The notes below the pieces were generated by a model. That model was not told the origin of the DNA and made no database searches. It saw only the letters and a program-made list of their open reading frames with translations. From contig JANTQA010000023.1 of assembly GCA_027625915.1 (NCBI GenBank), positions 3,410,001 to 3,474,000 on the forward strand: a stretch of 64,000 nt of DNA. Reading direction: 5' to 3'. Both the position numbers and the translations under genes were made by a program. Positions 23,901 to 36,620 of the stretch are shown piece after piece. The DNA comes from Anaeramoeba flamelloides (lineage: Eukaryota; Metamonada; Anaeramoebidae). The first letter of the stretch is position 1. Every line of letters starts with the position of its first letter.

Positions 23901-24427
23901 CGCTTCTACTTGGTTGAAACTAATCTCTTAATGCTTTTAACTTTTCATATAAACAATTTCAGATTTTTGAAAGTAAAAACTATTTTTCATTTGGTTAACT
24001 TTAAAAATTTCTAATATATTCAAATGTTTATTTTTGTTAATTATCCATTTTTTACACTTTTTTTGGATTATAAAAAGTTTCTTTCATGTTTTTCAATTTT
24101 ATCAAATAAGAAAGAATACCAAATATTGAAACATTTTAGACTGTCATCCTAAACATTTCAAAAAAAAGTCTTAAAAGAATTTATATAGATTGTGTTATTC
24201 TTGTGTGAATTTCCCAAAGCCCAACCCCCTCCCCCGCTCTTTAAAAAGAACAGTATACTTTTAAATTGTTTCTTTAAAAGATAAACTGTTTATGTAGTCA
24301 AAAGATTTTCTTGAATTTTTGAGAAAAAAACCTAATATATTCACTATTATATGAAAAAATCAGTTTTATCTTAAAAAAAACAATAATTATAATCAGACAA
24401 ACAAATTTCTTTTTCAATGACCATGAT

Positions 24428-24705
24428 GGTATTAGAATAATAAATGGGATAAATTTTTCACTTCATTTCCAATTATCTGTTTAAATTTTTTGAAAAATAA
24501 GATTCAAAGAAATTGAGATGTAATTTATAATCTCAGTGATTTGTTTACTCCTTTGATAGATTAGGGTTTATAGACAAATTAATTTATTTGGTCCTTTTTT
24601 TGTGATATTTTGGGAACTTTCGGATGACCAAGAATCCTATGTGAAAGAATTTTTTTTAATAAATAAGAAGAAAATGAAGTTAAAATATTGTACTCTTTAT
24701 TATTC
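24428..24705. mobile_element. Small palindromic MITE, family D copy 4
   Basis: GGTATTAGAATAATAAATGG with TTTTTCACTTCATTTCC at the left is inverted, with changes, as AAAATGAAGTTAAAATATTG to TTATTATTCCAAAA at the right. It is about 280 bp long and noncoding. Confidence 0.5.
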
Positions 24706-25161
24706 CAAAAAGTGTTGTGTTCAGTGGATTGAAAAAAAAAGTCACCAAAAGCCTGCTCCCTTAAAAAAAATTACATCATAAGAATAAGATCAGGCACAAA
24801 CACTTGAACCTTAAAAGCCCAGTTTTTAATTTACAACTGACTTTTAATCAAATTTCAGAAAAGTTTTTTTGGATGTTAAATTTAATTTCTTAATAACTAT
24901 TTGAGAATTCTAAAAGAGCAATTTTTCAATAACCTGATAAGAATTTTCATTAAATATTGATTGTTCAATCAATGTTTTGATATTTTAAGATTTCAAATTC
25001 AAAAAACAAAATTCAAGATCATAAATGAATTCATTTTGAAATGTTTGTAGAAAAAAGCAAAGGTCACCCTCGAAGTTAAACAATTCTAAATGTTCGAATA
25101 TTTCAATTTTAAACTTTCATTTTTCATATTTTTTTTATAACCAAAAAACTTTAAAAATTCA

Positions 25162-28100
25162 ATGAGTGTTGTTCTTTCAACAGCATCAGGAATCATTGCA
25201 CTTCTTGATGAACCTGACAACGATTTAAAAACATATGCTCTTCGTAAGCTTGATTCTCTTGTGGATCAATTTTGGGCAGAAATTTCTGATTCGATTGGGA
25301 AAATGTACACTAATTTTTTTTTTCTTTCTTTCTTTATTGGTTTCATTCACCAACAAAAAAAACAATTTAAAAACAAACAAAAATCATAAAACATACGACA
25401 AACAAAAAACACAAAACACAAAACAAATTGAAGAGAGGCTTTGTATGAAGACGAAGAATTCCCATCAAGAACTTTAGCTGCTATAGTAGCTTCCAAAGTT
25501 TATTATCATTTAGGATTTCTTGATGATTCATTACTGTTTGCTCTTGGCGCAGGGCAATTATTTGACGTCTCACAAAGAGACGAATTTACAAGGACGTTAA
25601 TCTCGAAATCGTTTAATGACTATATCGAAAAGCGTAATGTTATTACAGAAGAAGAACATTTATTAAAACTCAAAAAAGAAGAGGAAGAAAAAAACAAAAA
25701 ACAGTCAATTTTCAATGATGAAGAAGAAGAAGACTCAGAACTTGAAAACATGCTAATTGATTCTGATGAAGATTCGGAGCAAGACGAAGGGTTATATGAA
25801 ACAAAAAACGAAAAAATTATGCTTGAAAAAACAGAGATTGAAGAAATCGATCCTCGACTGGAAAAGATTATCAACTCTGTATTCCGAAGATGCTTTTTAG
25901 AAAAAGAATTTAAAGAGGCACTTGGAATTGCAATCGAAGCAAGAAGAATTGATATAATCAAAGAAATTATTGAAATGGTTGAAAACCCAGATGAAATGCT
26001 TACTTATTGTTTAACCATTTCAAGAAAATATATACAATCACGTTGGTACAGACAAGAAGTAAAAAGATCTTTTTTCTTTTTATTTTATTTTTTTTCTTTT
26101 GTTTTTTCCTTTTTTTTTTGTATTTTTTTTTCTGTCAAATTTTTTTCTTTTTTTGTTTTTTTTTTCATTTTTATTTAAAAACAACAAAAAACAAAAAGTA
26201 ATTTTTTTTCTCTTTTTTTCGGTTGAATTTAAATTACACCTTTTGAAAAAACAAGTAATTTAAAATCAAAATCTAAAAGAAAATATGTTTCATTTTTTCA
26301 AATAATCTCACTTTTGTAAAACATTCGCTTTGACAATTCTTTCACCCTTTAAAAGTGTTGGAAAATATTTGAAAGGATCTATAAATTGTCTTTGTGTGTT
26401 TGAAAAGGCTCAAATCTTGATAAAAGTCATGAGATTTTTTGTAGTGTAACGAAGGGAAAAAGTTTATATTAGTTTTCATTTTTGGATTCTCTGACGCTTA
26501 AATTATTTTTTTTAAAAACAGCAATTATATTCTTATTTCTAATCTTGTCAAAATAAAATAAAACAGAATTTTTTTATCAAACTATAATACCTCTTTGATT
26601 CAAAAAAAAGAATTTTTAAAAATTTTTCTCTGTTATTTTGAATTAACCAATAAAATACAATACAACTAAAAAAATACCGACCAAAGAGCTCAATATTTCA
26701 AAAAAACAATCAATTTTTGTATTTTTGTAAATAACACAAAGAAACATGAAATCAAGATTTCTTATTTCAAAAATGAGTAAAAGTCTATTTTTTTTAATCT
26801 ATTTCTTTATTATCTGAAGTTATCTAAAATTATTGACTTAAAATTTCACAAATAAAAAGGTTTTATTTAAAAAAAATACATCGCCTATTTACTTATTATC
26901 TATTGCCGATTTCTTTGATCATTAAAAGATGTTGATTTGAATAATAACTAGAGAACACTATATTCATTTTTAATGTTCTTTTTAAGAAGATAAAATATTC
27001 TGAAAGAAATTTTCTTCAATAAAAAATTGATTTACTCTTTTTTTGAAAAAAAGTTTATATCATGCAATATTTACTTTATTAAAATAAAATAGAGTTATAT
27101 TTGTCTTTAAAACACAAATTCCTAAATTATACATTATCGATATATATATATACATATATACCAAATAATTTGATCTTTTGATATCAAATACCAACCAAAT
27201 TTTATTTTGTTATGTTTAAATCATTAATTAATTAATTTCTTTAAGCAAGTAGCAACGTCATAACACCCACTGGGATTGAGATTTGTTGTTGTTTATTAAA
27301 AATAATATAGATGCTCTTAAGTTTTAGATTCTAGTAAAAATTTTTAAAAAAAATAAATGAAAAACTTTTATTTTGCTCATGTATACAATCAACATTTCAA
27401 AGAAAATATAAATAAAAGAAATAAAAAAAACTAAATTAAAAGTAATTTATTTAATTTTTTTATTATCGAGATTATTTTTTCGAGATCTGATACTCAATCC
27501 ATTTGATTTATATTTTCAGATTTTATTTCATATTATATTTAGTAATTATTTGAAAATAATTTTCTCTTTAAATGCTATCCAAATCCAACTATTTTTAGAG
27601 ATTCACAAAATTAAAATTATCATAAGTTTTTTCAAAATTCCATTTATAAAAAAAGGTATTTCAGGTTTCATTAGTATTTCTTCTTTAACTCTATAGTCTT
27701 TAATCGTATTCCATCTTTTAAAAAAAAGAATTTATTTTATTCTGTAATATAATTTGAATATTTTTAAACAAGTTTTTATCAATTAATTAAATTTTTTTTT
27801 TTTCATTTTGATATGTTTTAGTCACTTTTTGATTATTAATAAAATAATAAATCACATTTATTTTTTTATCTTACAAAATTAAATAATATATTTTTAAGAT
27901 AATTCCTTTGAAAATTTTCAAAAATAAAATTATTCTCATTTTTTAGAACTTTTAAACAATATATTAGATTTAATTTAGAACTTTTTTGAAAAAAATACAA
28001 CTCAATTTGAACTCAAAAATGTAAAAAAATGTATCTGAATTCTAAAATCTAAAAATAAATGCTTTTTTAATAATTTCTCCTATCTTTGGAAATCATTATT

Positions 28101-31100
28101 TTAACAATTTTAAAATAATCCTTGAATTCTTATTAATTATTCTTTTTAAACATATACAAGATTAATTTAACATTTTTATTTTAATTCCTCATTAATTAAA
28201 AAAATGCATATAATCATTTGAAATTGAGGGAGTTCTTTTAAGATGATTTAAATGAAAAATTATGGTATTGGTATTCAAACCAGTATTAAAAATTAATTTC
28301 AATTTAATACTTTATAACTTTTCATGTAATTTTAATATATTTTATTTGAGAAAAATAATAATTTGATCAACACACAGATCTTCAAAAAACAAACAATATT
28401 AATTTTGAAAAGATGAATTTAAAAGATTGAAATTAAATCAATGGTCAGATCAAAAGATAAATTTTCTTTTGGTTTCAATTTATTTTACAGGTTGAATGAA
28501 CCTTTACATCTACAATAATAATCAATTAGGGAATAATCATTAACTTCACAACATATGATCGTATTAGAGGTACAACAAACCTTATAAAGTCACCAGGATA
28601 AAAAATAAACCCTTAATTAGATTCTATATTTTTAATTCTCATTGGTTAAAGGACTAGTCTCTATTATTTTGTTTTTGACCAATTTCTTAATAAGGATTCC
28701 TTATCTAGAAATATGTTTAATATTGAAAATAAACAGGGTTTGTCAAATCTAAGTAATTGGCTAAAAATTTTCTCAATCAATATTAAATATAGGTAAAAAA
28801 ATTTAATAGAGATTAGTCTCTTAAATCATTTTCTTGAATCAATTATTTTCGAAAAAAAATGTTTAAATTTATAATATTTGACAAAAGGTTAAAACATAAA
28901 ATGATTGATATAAAGATTGTTTATCATCTCTCTTTTTTTTTTTTTCATCTAACTCATATTGCTCATTTCAAGATTTAGAGAGTAAGTATAATTAGAGTAA
29001 GACTGTCTATTACCAAAAGTCAACAATTTGACTTTTTTTTTTTTTTTTTTTCCCAATTTTTAATTTGGATCAGAAAGCAGTATTTGTTTATTTTAACTGG
29101 AGTTTTCTTTGGTTTTTATTATTTAAAGTGCTTTCTTAAAAATAATTGAATAGATTTTTTTTTTTTACATTATAATTACAAAAAAGTTAATTTTATTGTT
29201 AATTGTTCTTCAAATTGAAGTTATTTCAAAATGAAAAAATAAAAAAACAGTATTACTTGTTTCTTTTTTCTTTTTCTTTTTCTTTTTTTTTTTTTTTAAT
29301 ACCACAAGTATAAAATAACTAATTTTTAATTCTTAATTATTCACATACCAATAAATTTCCAAATAAAAACATCTTTCAACGAATAGGTTCTAACAATGTT
29401 ATTAGAGGTCTATGAAACGCGACCAGAGTTAGATTATATCAATATTTGTGATATCTTATTATTTTTAAATGATGTTGAACGATTATCCGAAATTTTAAAT
29501 GATTTAATTTTAGAAAAAACCAAAGAATCACATTTAATTGCATGCCAAATTGGATTTGATTTATACGAAAATGCATCACAGCATTTCCTTCATGAATTAA
29601 CATTATTATTACCCGATCCTATTCCAGTTAACAAGCCTGTAGAAAAGGATGGCATTGTCGCAGAATATTCTCCAATGGAGCAAAAGAGATTAGAATATAT
29701 CAAAAAAATGGATCAATTAAAATCCATTTTGTCTGGAAGAACAACAATCAATTTACATTTACAGTTTTTAAATCGAAATAATAAAACAGACTTGCAAAAT
29801 TTGATAAGATTAAAAGAAAAAACCGATTCGAGGCATTCGTTACTCACATCAATGATCGTAATGGCCCATGGGTTATTAAACTGTGGAACCACTTCCGATG
29901 TCTTTTTAAGGGACAATTTGGGGTGGTTAGCCAATATTTCCAACTGGTCAAAGTTTTGCTCAACGGCAAGTTTAGGCTTGATCCATAAGGGGCATTTAGA
30001 TAAGGGGTTCGACGTTTTGGAGCCATATTTACCTCAGGGAAGCGGCGGAAGCTCGCCATATTCCGAGGGGGGGTCATTATACGCACTTGGGTTGATTAAT
30101 ACCAATCATGGCGAAGAAGTTACTCCGTTTTTACTTGAGGCCTTAAAGAATTGCCAAAGAAACAATATCATTCAGCACGGTGCCTGCTTAGGAATTGGGC
30201 TCTCATCAATGGCTGTTGGTGATATGCAAATATATGAGGAATTAAGAGGCGTACTCTATAACGATGACGCGGTGGCTGGCGAGGCAGCAGGTATTGCCAT
30301 GGGGCTGTTAATGCTTGGAACTGGCAACGGCAAGGCAATCCAAGAAATGTGGAATTATGCACACCAAACCGAACACGAAAAAATCATTAGAGGCGTATCC
30401 GTTGGAATGTCTCTAATAATGTACGGCAAGGAGCAAGAAGCCGAGGGGTTGATCGAGCAATTATCCTCCGATAAGGATTCCATTTTAAGATATGGTGCCA
30501 TGTTTACCATTGCCATGGCCTATGCAGGCACCTCGAATGAAAAGGCACTCAAAAAATTGTTACATGTCGCTGTAAGTGATGTTAACGATGATGTCAGAAG
30601 GGCAGCAGTAATTGCCATCGGATTTCTATTGTTTAAAGAGCCCAAGCAGGTGCCAAAGACCCTTTCCTTACTTGCCAAATCATATAATAACTCTGTAAGA
30701 TTTGGCGCAGCAATGGCCTTGGGTATCACCTGTGCAGGCACAGCAAATAAAGATGCCCTTGAATTATTGGAGCCTTTAACAAAGGATCTTAACAATATTG
30801 TCAGGCAGGGTGCATTAATTGCCACCGGTATGGTCTTGATGCAATTCAATGAAAAACAGGAACCTAAGGTTTCCAAAATTAAGGATCAATTCTACGAAAT
30901 AGTTTCAGATAAATACGAACATAAAATGACCAAAATGGGTGCAATTTTAGGGGCTGGTTTGATTGACGCTGGTGGCCGAAATGTTACAATTAGCATGCAA
31001 ACTACTACTGGCGAAAACGACATGGCAGCAATTGTTGGGCTCGCAATTTTCTCCCAATACTGGTTTTGGCATCCCTTGACATATTTCATTTCCCTAGCAT

Positions 31101-31717
31101 TCCAACCTACCGCCTTAATTGGTCTAAATAAAGATTTGAATATGCCTAAATTTGTAGTCAAATCAAATGCTAAACCTTCTGTATTCGCTTACCCTAGCCC
31201 CTTGGTTGAAGTCAAAAAGGTCGAAAAAAAAGTTGAAACAGCTGTATTATCAGTAACTAAAAAGGAACAAAGAAGACAAGAGGAAAAAGCTGAAAAGAAA
31301 AAATTGGAAAAGGATAATTCAGAAATGGATTCTGAAGAAGTCGATGAAAAGAAGAAGGAAGAAAATAAGAAAATAATTGAAGAAGAAGAATCTACTGAAA
31401 ACGAGAAGGAGAAGGAGAAGGAGAAGGAGAAAGAAAAAGAAGAAGAAAAAGAAAAAGAAGAAGAAAAGGAGCCAAAAGAAGAAATTTTGGAAAACCCAAC
31501 TCGAATTACTTTGGATCAAAGAAAATATATCACCTTTGATGTTGATCCTAGATACAAACCAGTAAAAGAAAGTGCCAAATTTGGAATCGTAATGTTATTA
31601 GATACAAAGCCTGATGAAACAGAAGAATTAGTAGAAATCTCATTGGATACAACTGAAAAAAAGGAAGAAGAAAAAGAACCTGAACCACCTGAGCCATTTG
31701 AATATTTTTCTGATTAA
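25162..31717 (+). CDS. 26S proteasome regulatory subunit Rpn2/PSMD1, three exons
   Basis: Rpn2 is the largest scaffold of the 19S base; its PC-repeat toroid carries Rpn13 and contacts the ATPase ring. Exon 1 (25162-25304) encodes SGIIALLDEPDNDLKTYALRKL and FWAEISDSIGK. Exon 2 (25434-26058) resumes IEALYEDEEFPSRTLAAIVASKVYYHLG. Exon 3 (29387-31717) starts VLTMLLEVYETRPELDYINICDIL. The toroid is obvious: CGTTSDVFLRDNLGWLA, EGGSLYALGLINTNHG, DDAVAGEAAGIAMGLLMLG, RYGAMFTIAMAYAGTSN, HVAVSDVNDDVRRAAVIAIGF and FGAAMALGITCAGT. The C-terminal FEYFSD after EPPEPFEY-type sequence corresponds to the Rpn13-binding tail. Acidic and Lys/Glu tracts in exon 2 and at about residues 861-958 make it 1,032 residues, against about 950 usually. 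AATAAA follows the stop within 15 bases. Confidence 0.96.
25305..25433 (+). other. Intron 1 of Rpn2 (129 bp)
   Basis: Donor GTACAC and acceptor AAG give GK-I-EALYEDE, matching the conserved KIEVLYEDE of the family. The alternative acceptors two and four bases downstream would break the frame. Confidence 0.85.
26059..29386 (+). other. Intron 2 of Rpn2 (3,328 bp)
   Basis: Donor GTAAAA follows a Gln-Glu codon pair, and acceptor ATAG precedes GTTCTAACAATG; the join gives RQEVLTMLLEVYE, in register with the family's FRNKVLRVLVKIY. The intron is noncoding, begins with a long T-rich tract and contains one possible small inverted-repeat element (28648-28825). It is the longest intron in the window. 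Confidence 0.85.
28648..28825. mobile_element. Possible small MITE inside Rpn2 intron 2
   Basis: AAAGGACTAGTCTCTATTA at the left is inverted at the right as TAATAGAGATTAGTCTCTT, with TTTTGACC-like sequence continuing the match inward. It is about 180 bp, noncoding and single copy here. Confidence 0.5.
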
Positions 31718-33963
31718 ATTATTTATTCAATAAAAATTTTTAACTTAAATTTAGATTTTTATTTACTGTTAATGTTAAAATTATTTATTTGACAAAAAAA
31801 ATTTTTTTTTTTTACAATTTTTAAATTTAAACGCTATTGAAAAACAATTCAAAATTTCTATTCCTCAATAATTATTTTCATTTGATAATACAATCGATTT
31901 ATTTTTATTTTTTTTGTTTCATTTTATTGCTTATTTCTTCATTTTTTTTAATTTGAAATTAATTATTTCGGAAATCTTTTTTTATTCATTTGAAGTAGGA
32001 AAAATGAAAATTTGAAAAATTAACAAAGAATTCATTTTAATTTGATAGACAAACCAAAAAAAAAACTAAATTATGTTTTATTTAAGAATAGCAAGACTTA
32101 AAATTATGAAATAAATGGATCAACCTCGATTTTTTTTTTGGAAATTGTTGAATAATGAATCTGTTTGTTTAAAAAAATGTTATTTGTTTTTATTCGAGAA
32201 AATACTATTAGAATTATAGGAATAAAATTTTCAGGAAAATCAGTTCTTTAGACTATTAATTAAAGGTGTTTTATTTTAACAATAATACAAGTCACCAATC
32301 TTGAAAAATATTCAATGATTTTTTATTCTTAGAGATCTGAAATAATTTCATTTTTATATTCAAAGTTAATTTCATCAAAGTAGAAATACTTTTGAGTGTT
32401 TCATTTAACTAAAACTTGATTATTAAATTTATTTGTCAATTGAAAAAGTTCTTCAAAATAAAAAGTAAATTTTTTATAAAAAAAAAATCAAAAGTTTCAT
32501 TAATTTTCAAAGAGAAACGATATAAAAAAAATCCAAAAAAAAAAAAAAAAAAAAACAACAATTTTAATCTCGCAGCCATTAACCTCTTTGTTTTATTTTC
32601 AGATATTTAATAGATAAAAGGAATTCTAACTCAACTAAGATATATTAACAAACGAGAGAATAAATTATTTAGCTTCAAAAAAAAAAAAAAAAAAAATGAC
32701 ACTTAACTGATTGTAATAATTTTGTTTTTTTAAAAAAAAAACTCTTTCAAACTCCATTGATAAAGGATTTCACAAGTTAAAACATTCTCTAAACTTTAAA
32801 TATGTCTCATTTTTTTAAAATTATATTAGTAATATTATGTTCTAACCCCCAAAAACAATTAATTTCAAAAAATAAAGGATTTATTTAATTTTTTAGGATA
32901 CTTAGAATATAGATTAAAAAAGGAGAGAGAATTGAAAGTGGCATATAAGTTATTTCCAAAAAAGAGGGGCATTTTTTTTTTACATTTCATAAAAAATCAC
33001 CTTTGTTAGCGGAGGTATTCGTTAACTGACAATACCAAATTAAGTTTAATATTAATACTGATTGAATCAATGTCTTTTGTATTTATATCAAATTATATTT
33101 GATGAAATATTCCAAAAAATAAGAAAAAAAAAGCACTTTTTTTTGGTCAAAACAAGGTAATACCGATTTCAATAAAATACTGGAAAAATCAAAAGGGTAC
33201 CAATGATTTTTTAAACAATCAAATGTAGTTATATGTTTTCAATTCTATTTAGAAAATTTTGTTGAGATTAAACAAGTTATGAAACAGATTTTTTCAATCA
33301 ATAAGAAAATTATTAACACCAATTTTCACCCATAAAAAATATCAGATATCATAAAGATCAAAAAAAAAATTAATTTATTTTATTTATGTACTACAATACT
33401 AAATAACATATTAAATTATTGTCAACAATTAATAAATGGTAGTTAATGTTTTTGAATATTTCAAAACTTTTTGAAGATTGAAATTAATAAATATATTTTA
33501 AAATAAAATTATCCCGCTTTTTTGGAAATAGGTTTTTATGGAAATATATAAAATAAACAGAATTACACTCATTCTTATTTAAAAAAAACAGAATTCAAAA
33601 TTGAAAGTATGTTAATTTCAGTAAATAAAAAAAATATTTTATTCAAAATATTATTTATAAATAACACATTTACTTATTTGAAAAAATTATTAAAATCCTG
33701 TCATAGAATAAAGAATAAAATCATTTTGAATCTATAATATTTAGTTAAAAAAGTGATATATAAGTACTTTTCTACTGAATTATTGAATTGGGGAGTTAGT
33801 ATTTCTGTTGAGTTTTTTGTAATTTATTGTTAAGAATAGAATTAAAGATACTATTTATTTCTTTTTGATTTTGATTCACCTGGGTACTCACGGGAATTCT
33901 AAGTACTACACAACACTTTTTGAAACACCACAAAACACCCCCAAATAATAATAAAAAAAAAAA

Positions 33964-33990
33964 ATAAATAAAATAAAATAAAATAAAATA
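33964..33990. repeat. (AAAAT)n microsatellite
   Basis: About five tandem AAAAT units follow an A-run. Confidence 0.85.
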
Positions 33991-34071
33991 GATATTGTTT
34001 CTTTAAAATTGAATTATTTTTAAGGTATCTATCAAGTTACACTTTTACCATACATGTCATTTACCATTTTC

Positions 34072-34095
34072 TTAAGGTTTGTCTTCCCTGAAATT

Positions 34096-34140
<45 letters not shown>

Positions 34141-34645
34141 TAGGTATCGCTACTTGTTAATTTTGATTCTTAGCCAACCGGTCTCGTACTTGGTAAGAAT
34201 TTTAAGAGTTGTTCAAAATGACAAAAAAAAATATTCATTTTTTATCCCCAAATCCTAATTGGGGATTTGAATCCCAATATGATTGATAGATATTGAGTTA
34301 ATTGAGTGAAAGTGAAATAAAGATTCCAATTGAATCAGCAAATCAAAATTCTTTAAAAATTAAAAAATATTTTTTAAAAAATTCAAATAAAACCAAGCTA
34401 AATAAAAATTTCAATTAAAACCCTACAAAAAAAAATTTTTTTATAACCTTCTAACCTATTTACTAGTCTTACATTCTTCAATTTGGATTTCAGAAAGAAA
34501 AAAAATATTGTCAAAAACTACATTTCCAAACTAATATTATAATTCATAATAAGTTGAGTACCGATAAGCTAAGAGCCAAGATAACAGTTTACAACATCTA
34601 GGAAAATATAATCAAATTTGTATTTTCTGAGGGTTATAATATATG
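34072..34645. mobile_element. Foldback MITE, family A copy 3 (diverged)
   Basis: It starts TTAAGGTTTGTCTTCCCTGA, like the termini of copies 1 and 2. The inner arms keep TTAAGAGTTGTTCAAAA, identical to a block in copy 2. The inverted right arm is recognisable through GCTAAGAGCCAAGATAACA (inverse of TGTTAATTTTGATTCTTAGC on the left) but has decayed, and the right end is only approximate. An (AT)n tract of about 38 bp has grown inside the left arm at 34099-34136. It appears to be the oldest of the three copies. Confidence 0.7.
34099..34136. repeat. (AT)n microsatellite inside a foldback element
   Basis: About 19 AT units interrupt the left arm of the 34072-34645 element. No counterpart exists in the other copies, so the tract expanded after insertion. 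Confidence 0.9.
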
Positions 34646-35461
34646 AATTGGTATTATTAAGTGTCGTGATCAAAATAATGGGTGTACAAACAACGAAACC
34701 CCATCTTACAAAATTTAAGCTATTCTTTTTATTCTTCTTATTTCAATGTAAAAAATCATTCACTGTCTGATAGTATACCTAAATTAAAATCAATTTTGAA
34801 GGTAAATTCCTTAGTTTTTTTTGAGTAAAATTTAAATTTTGAATTAGATTTTTTCAAAATTTTTCGTAATTTTCTTAAATTTTTTTGAAATTTTTTAGTT
34901 TTTTTGTTGAAAAGTTTGACTCAAAAAATTAACTCCCTTTTTATAAGAAAAAATTTCCAATTTGATCCATAAATATAAGTTTTTTTTTTTAATAATAGAA
35001 ATTTAAATAGCTCAAAATCACTTTTATATATCGTTTATTGTTAGTTTCTAGGATTCGCTTAATGATTGATTGTGGTATAGGTCTTCTTGTATAAAAAAAA
35101 AAAAAAAATTAGTTATTCTGAAATATGGATTAAACTTTTTTGTGTTTATTATTTGGGCAATGGTAATAAATAAAAATTGAAATAAATTTTATATATGAGA
35201 TTTGGAAGACAAAAATATGAAAATAATAGAAATTATGTTCCTTTTTTATGTATTTTACATCTACAAGACAATGTTAAATACATTTTTAATATTAAATTCA
35301 AAAAAAATTTTCTAAAAGGTTAGTATAATACATTTAAAAATAATTTTTTCTAATGGAAAAAAAAAAAAAATTATTATTTTTATTAGTGCATAATACCAAT
35401 CAAAAACTTATCAACATGTGAAGCGCGATCAATCTCCAAAAATCAACAATCAAAAAATAGG

Positions 35462-35590
35462 AAATTTTTCAAAAAAGAGCCAAAGAATGACACTCAATTT
35501 CTTATTAGAATGGTTAGAAATTATAATTTTCAAAACTACTGTGTCAGTTTAAAAGTGTCAATCTTTGACACTTTTTGAGGTGTCTTAAAG
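35462..35590. mobile_element. Short inverted-repeat element, family K copy 1
   Basis: TTCAAAAAAGAGCCAAAGAA followed by TGACACT at the left is inverted at the right, where the minus strand reads CCTCAAAAAGTGTCAAAGAT then TGACACT. The right arm also folds on itself (AAAAGTGTCAA with TTGACACTTTT, 35551-35574). The same terminal motif occurs at 39470 and 50848. It is noncoding. Confidence 0.5.
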
Positions 35591-36090
35591 ATTTTTTTTT
35601 TTCTATTCTCAATTGAGTTCTTTTTCTCAAGAATGTCACAAAATCCATACTTTGTCAAATATAAAGGGTCATAATATAACCACAAATCAGATTAAATAGA
35701 ATTAAATTGATTCTGTAAGTTTGTAAAAAAATTTGTGATGAATTGAAGAAAATTAACCCTTTGGAAATTTAAAAAGAGAAATAAATTATTTTTTTTTAAA
35801 TTTGGATTTTTTGAAATTGAGAACTTTTTTAACCTTATTTTTCTTTGTTTGGATTTTTTGTCAATTAAGGATCGTCTCAAAATTTTTTATTTGCAATTTG
35901 AATTTTTTTTTTGAGAACAATATTAAACTTTTTTTTGTTAATTGAATTATTTTACTAATAGGGATCCTCTCAGATTGAATTTTAAGTTTTTTGTGGGGTT
36001 TTGTTAATCAAAAGAATAGTGATTTCACAATACCCTTTTTAGGTTTCAATAACGCATTGAGTAGGACCAAATCCACGGTAAATGACTAGA

Positions 36091-36176
36091 CCCTTAAGAA
36101 AGTAATTTTGAAATTATTTTTATTGAATTTTTAATTGTGAAAACACCGATTTTGCCGAAATTACCTTTAAGGAAAT
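36091..36176. repeat. Short imperfect palindrome
   Basis: CCTTAAGAAAGTAATTTTG is inverted 55 bp later as CGAAATTACCTTTAAGG. It has a small MITE-like shape but no second copy here. Confidence 0.45.
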
Positions 36177-36230
36177 TTAGGTAGCATGAAAACAGGAGGT
36201 AATTTACACTTTTTCTCACTGATAATACTT

Positions 36231-36620
36231 GTATTCGAATTATAAATGCTAAAAATTTTCATTGCATTTTCAATTTTCTTTTTCAAATTGAGTTTTTGAA
36301 TTCCAACCGACGACCGACTTTTTTAGGGACTGTTTATACTATTTGTTGCAAATAAAAAAATACCAAAATTTTCATTCAACTTTCCATAAAAAGATTTTAT
36401 AAAATAATTGAAAAATTTCAAACTTTTAATACTAAAATTAGGTTTAAATTATTAATTCACCTTTTTAGAATTGGGGTATTTTGTAGAGTTATTTTAATTC
36501 TCGTATGCTTTTTTTAAAAAGTTGAATGAAATTTCTGATCTTTTTATTTTACAATTAATAGAATCAAAGAAAAATATGGTAAAGGAAGTGAAAATTTTTT
36601 CCCTTTATTCTTCAAATACC
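36231..36620. mobile_element. Small palindromic MITE, family D copy 5 (longer interior)
   Basis: GTATTCGAATTATAAATGC with AAAATTTTCATTGCATTTTC at the left is inverted at the right as GGTAAAGGAAGTGAAAATTT to TTATTCTTCAAATACC. The 390 bp interior is noncoding and longer than in copies 1 and 2. Confidence 0.55.

Larger units (their letters stand above)
21391..25161. other. 3.8 kb intergenic region between divergent topoisomerase I and Rpn2, no gene
   Basis: Both neighbours are transcribed outward, so two promoters must lie here. I identify inverted-repeat elements at 22365-22572, 23212-23900 and 24428-24705, plus a lone half-element at 22582-22625. A C-rich island (CCCAACCCCCTCCCCC) at about 24222-24236 stands out against the AT background but has no feature that I can name. 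Nothing coding is supported. Confidence 0.6.
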
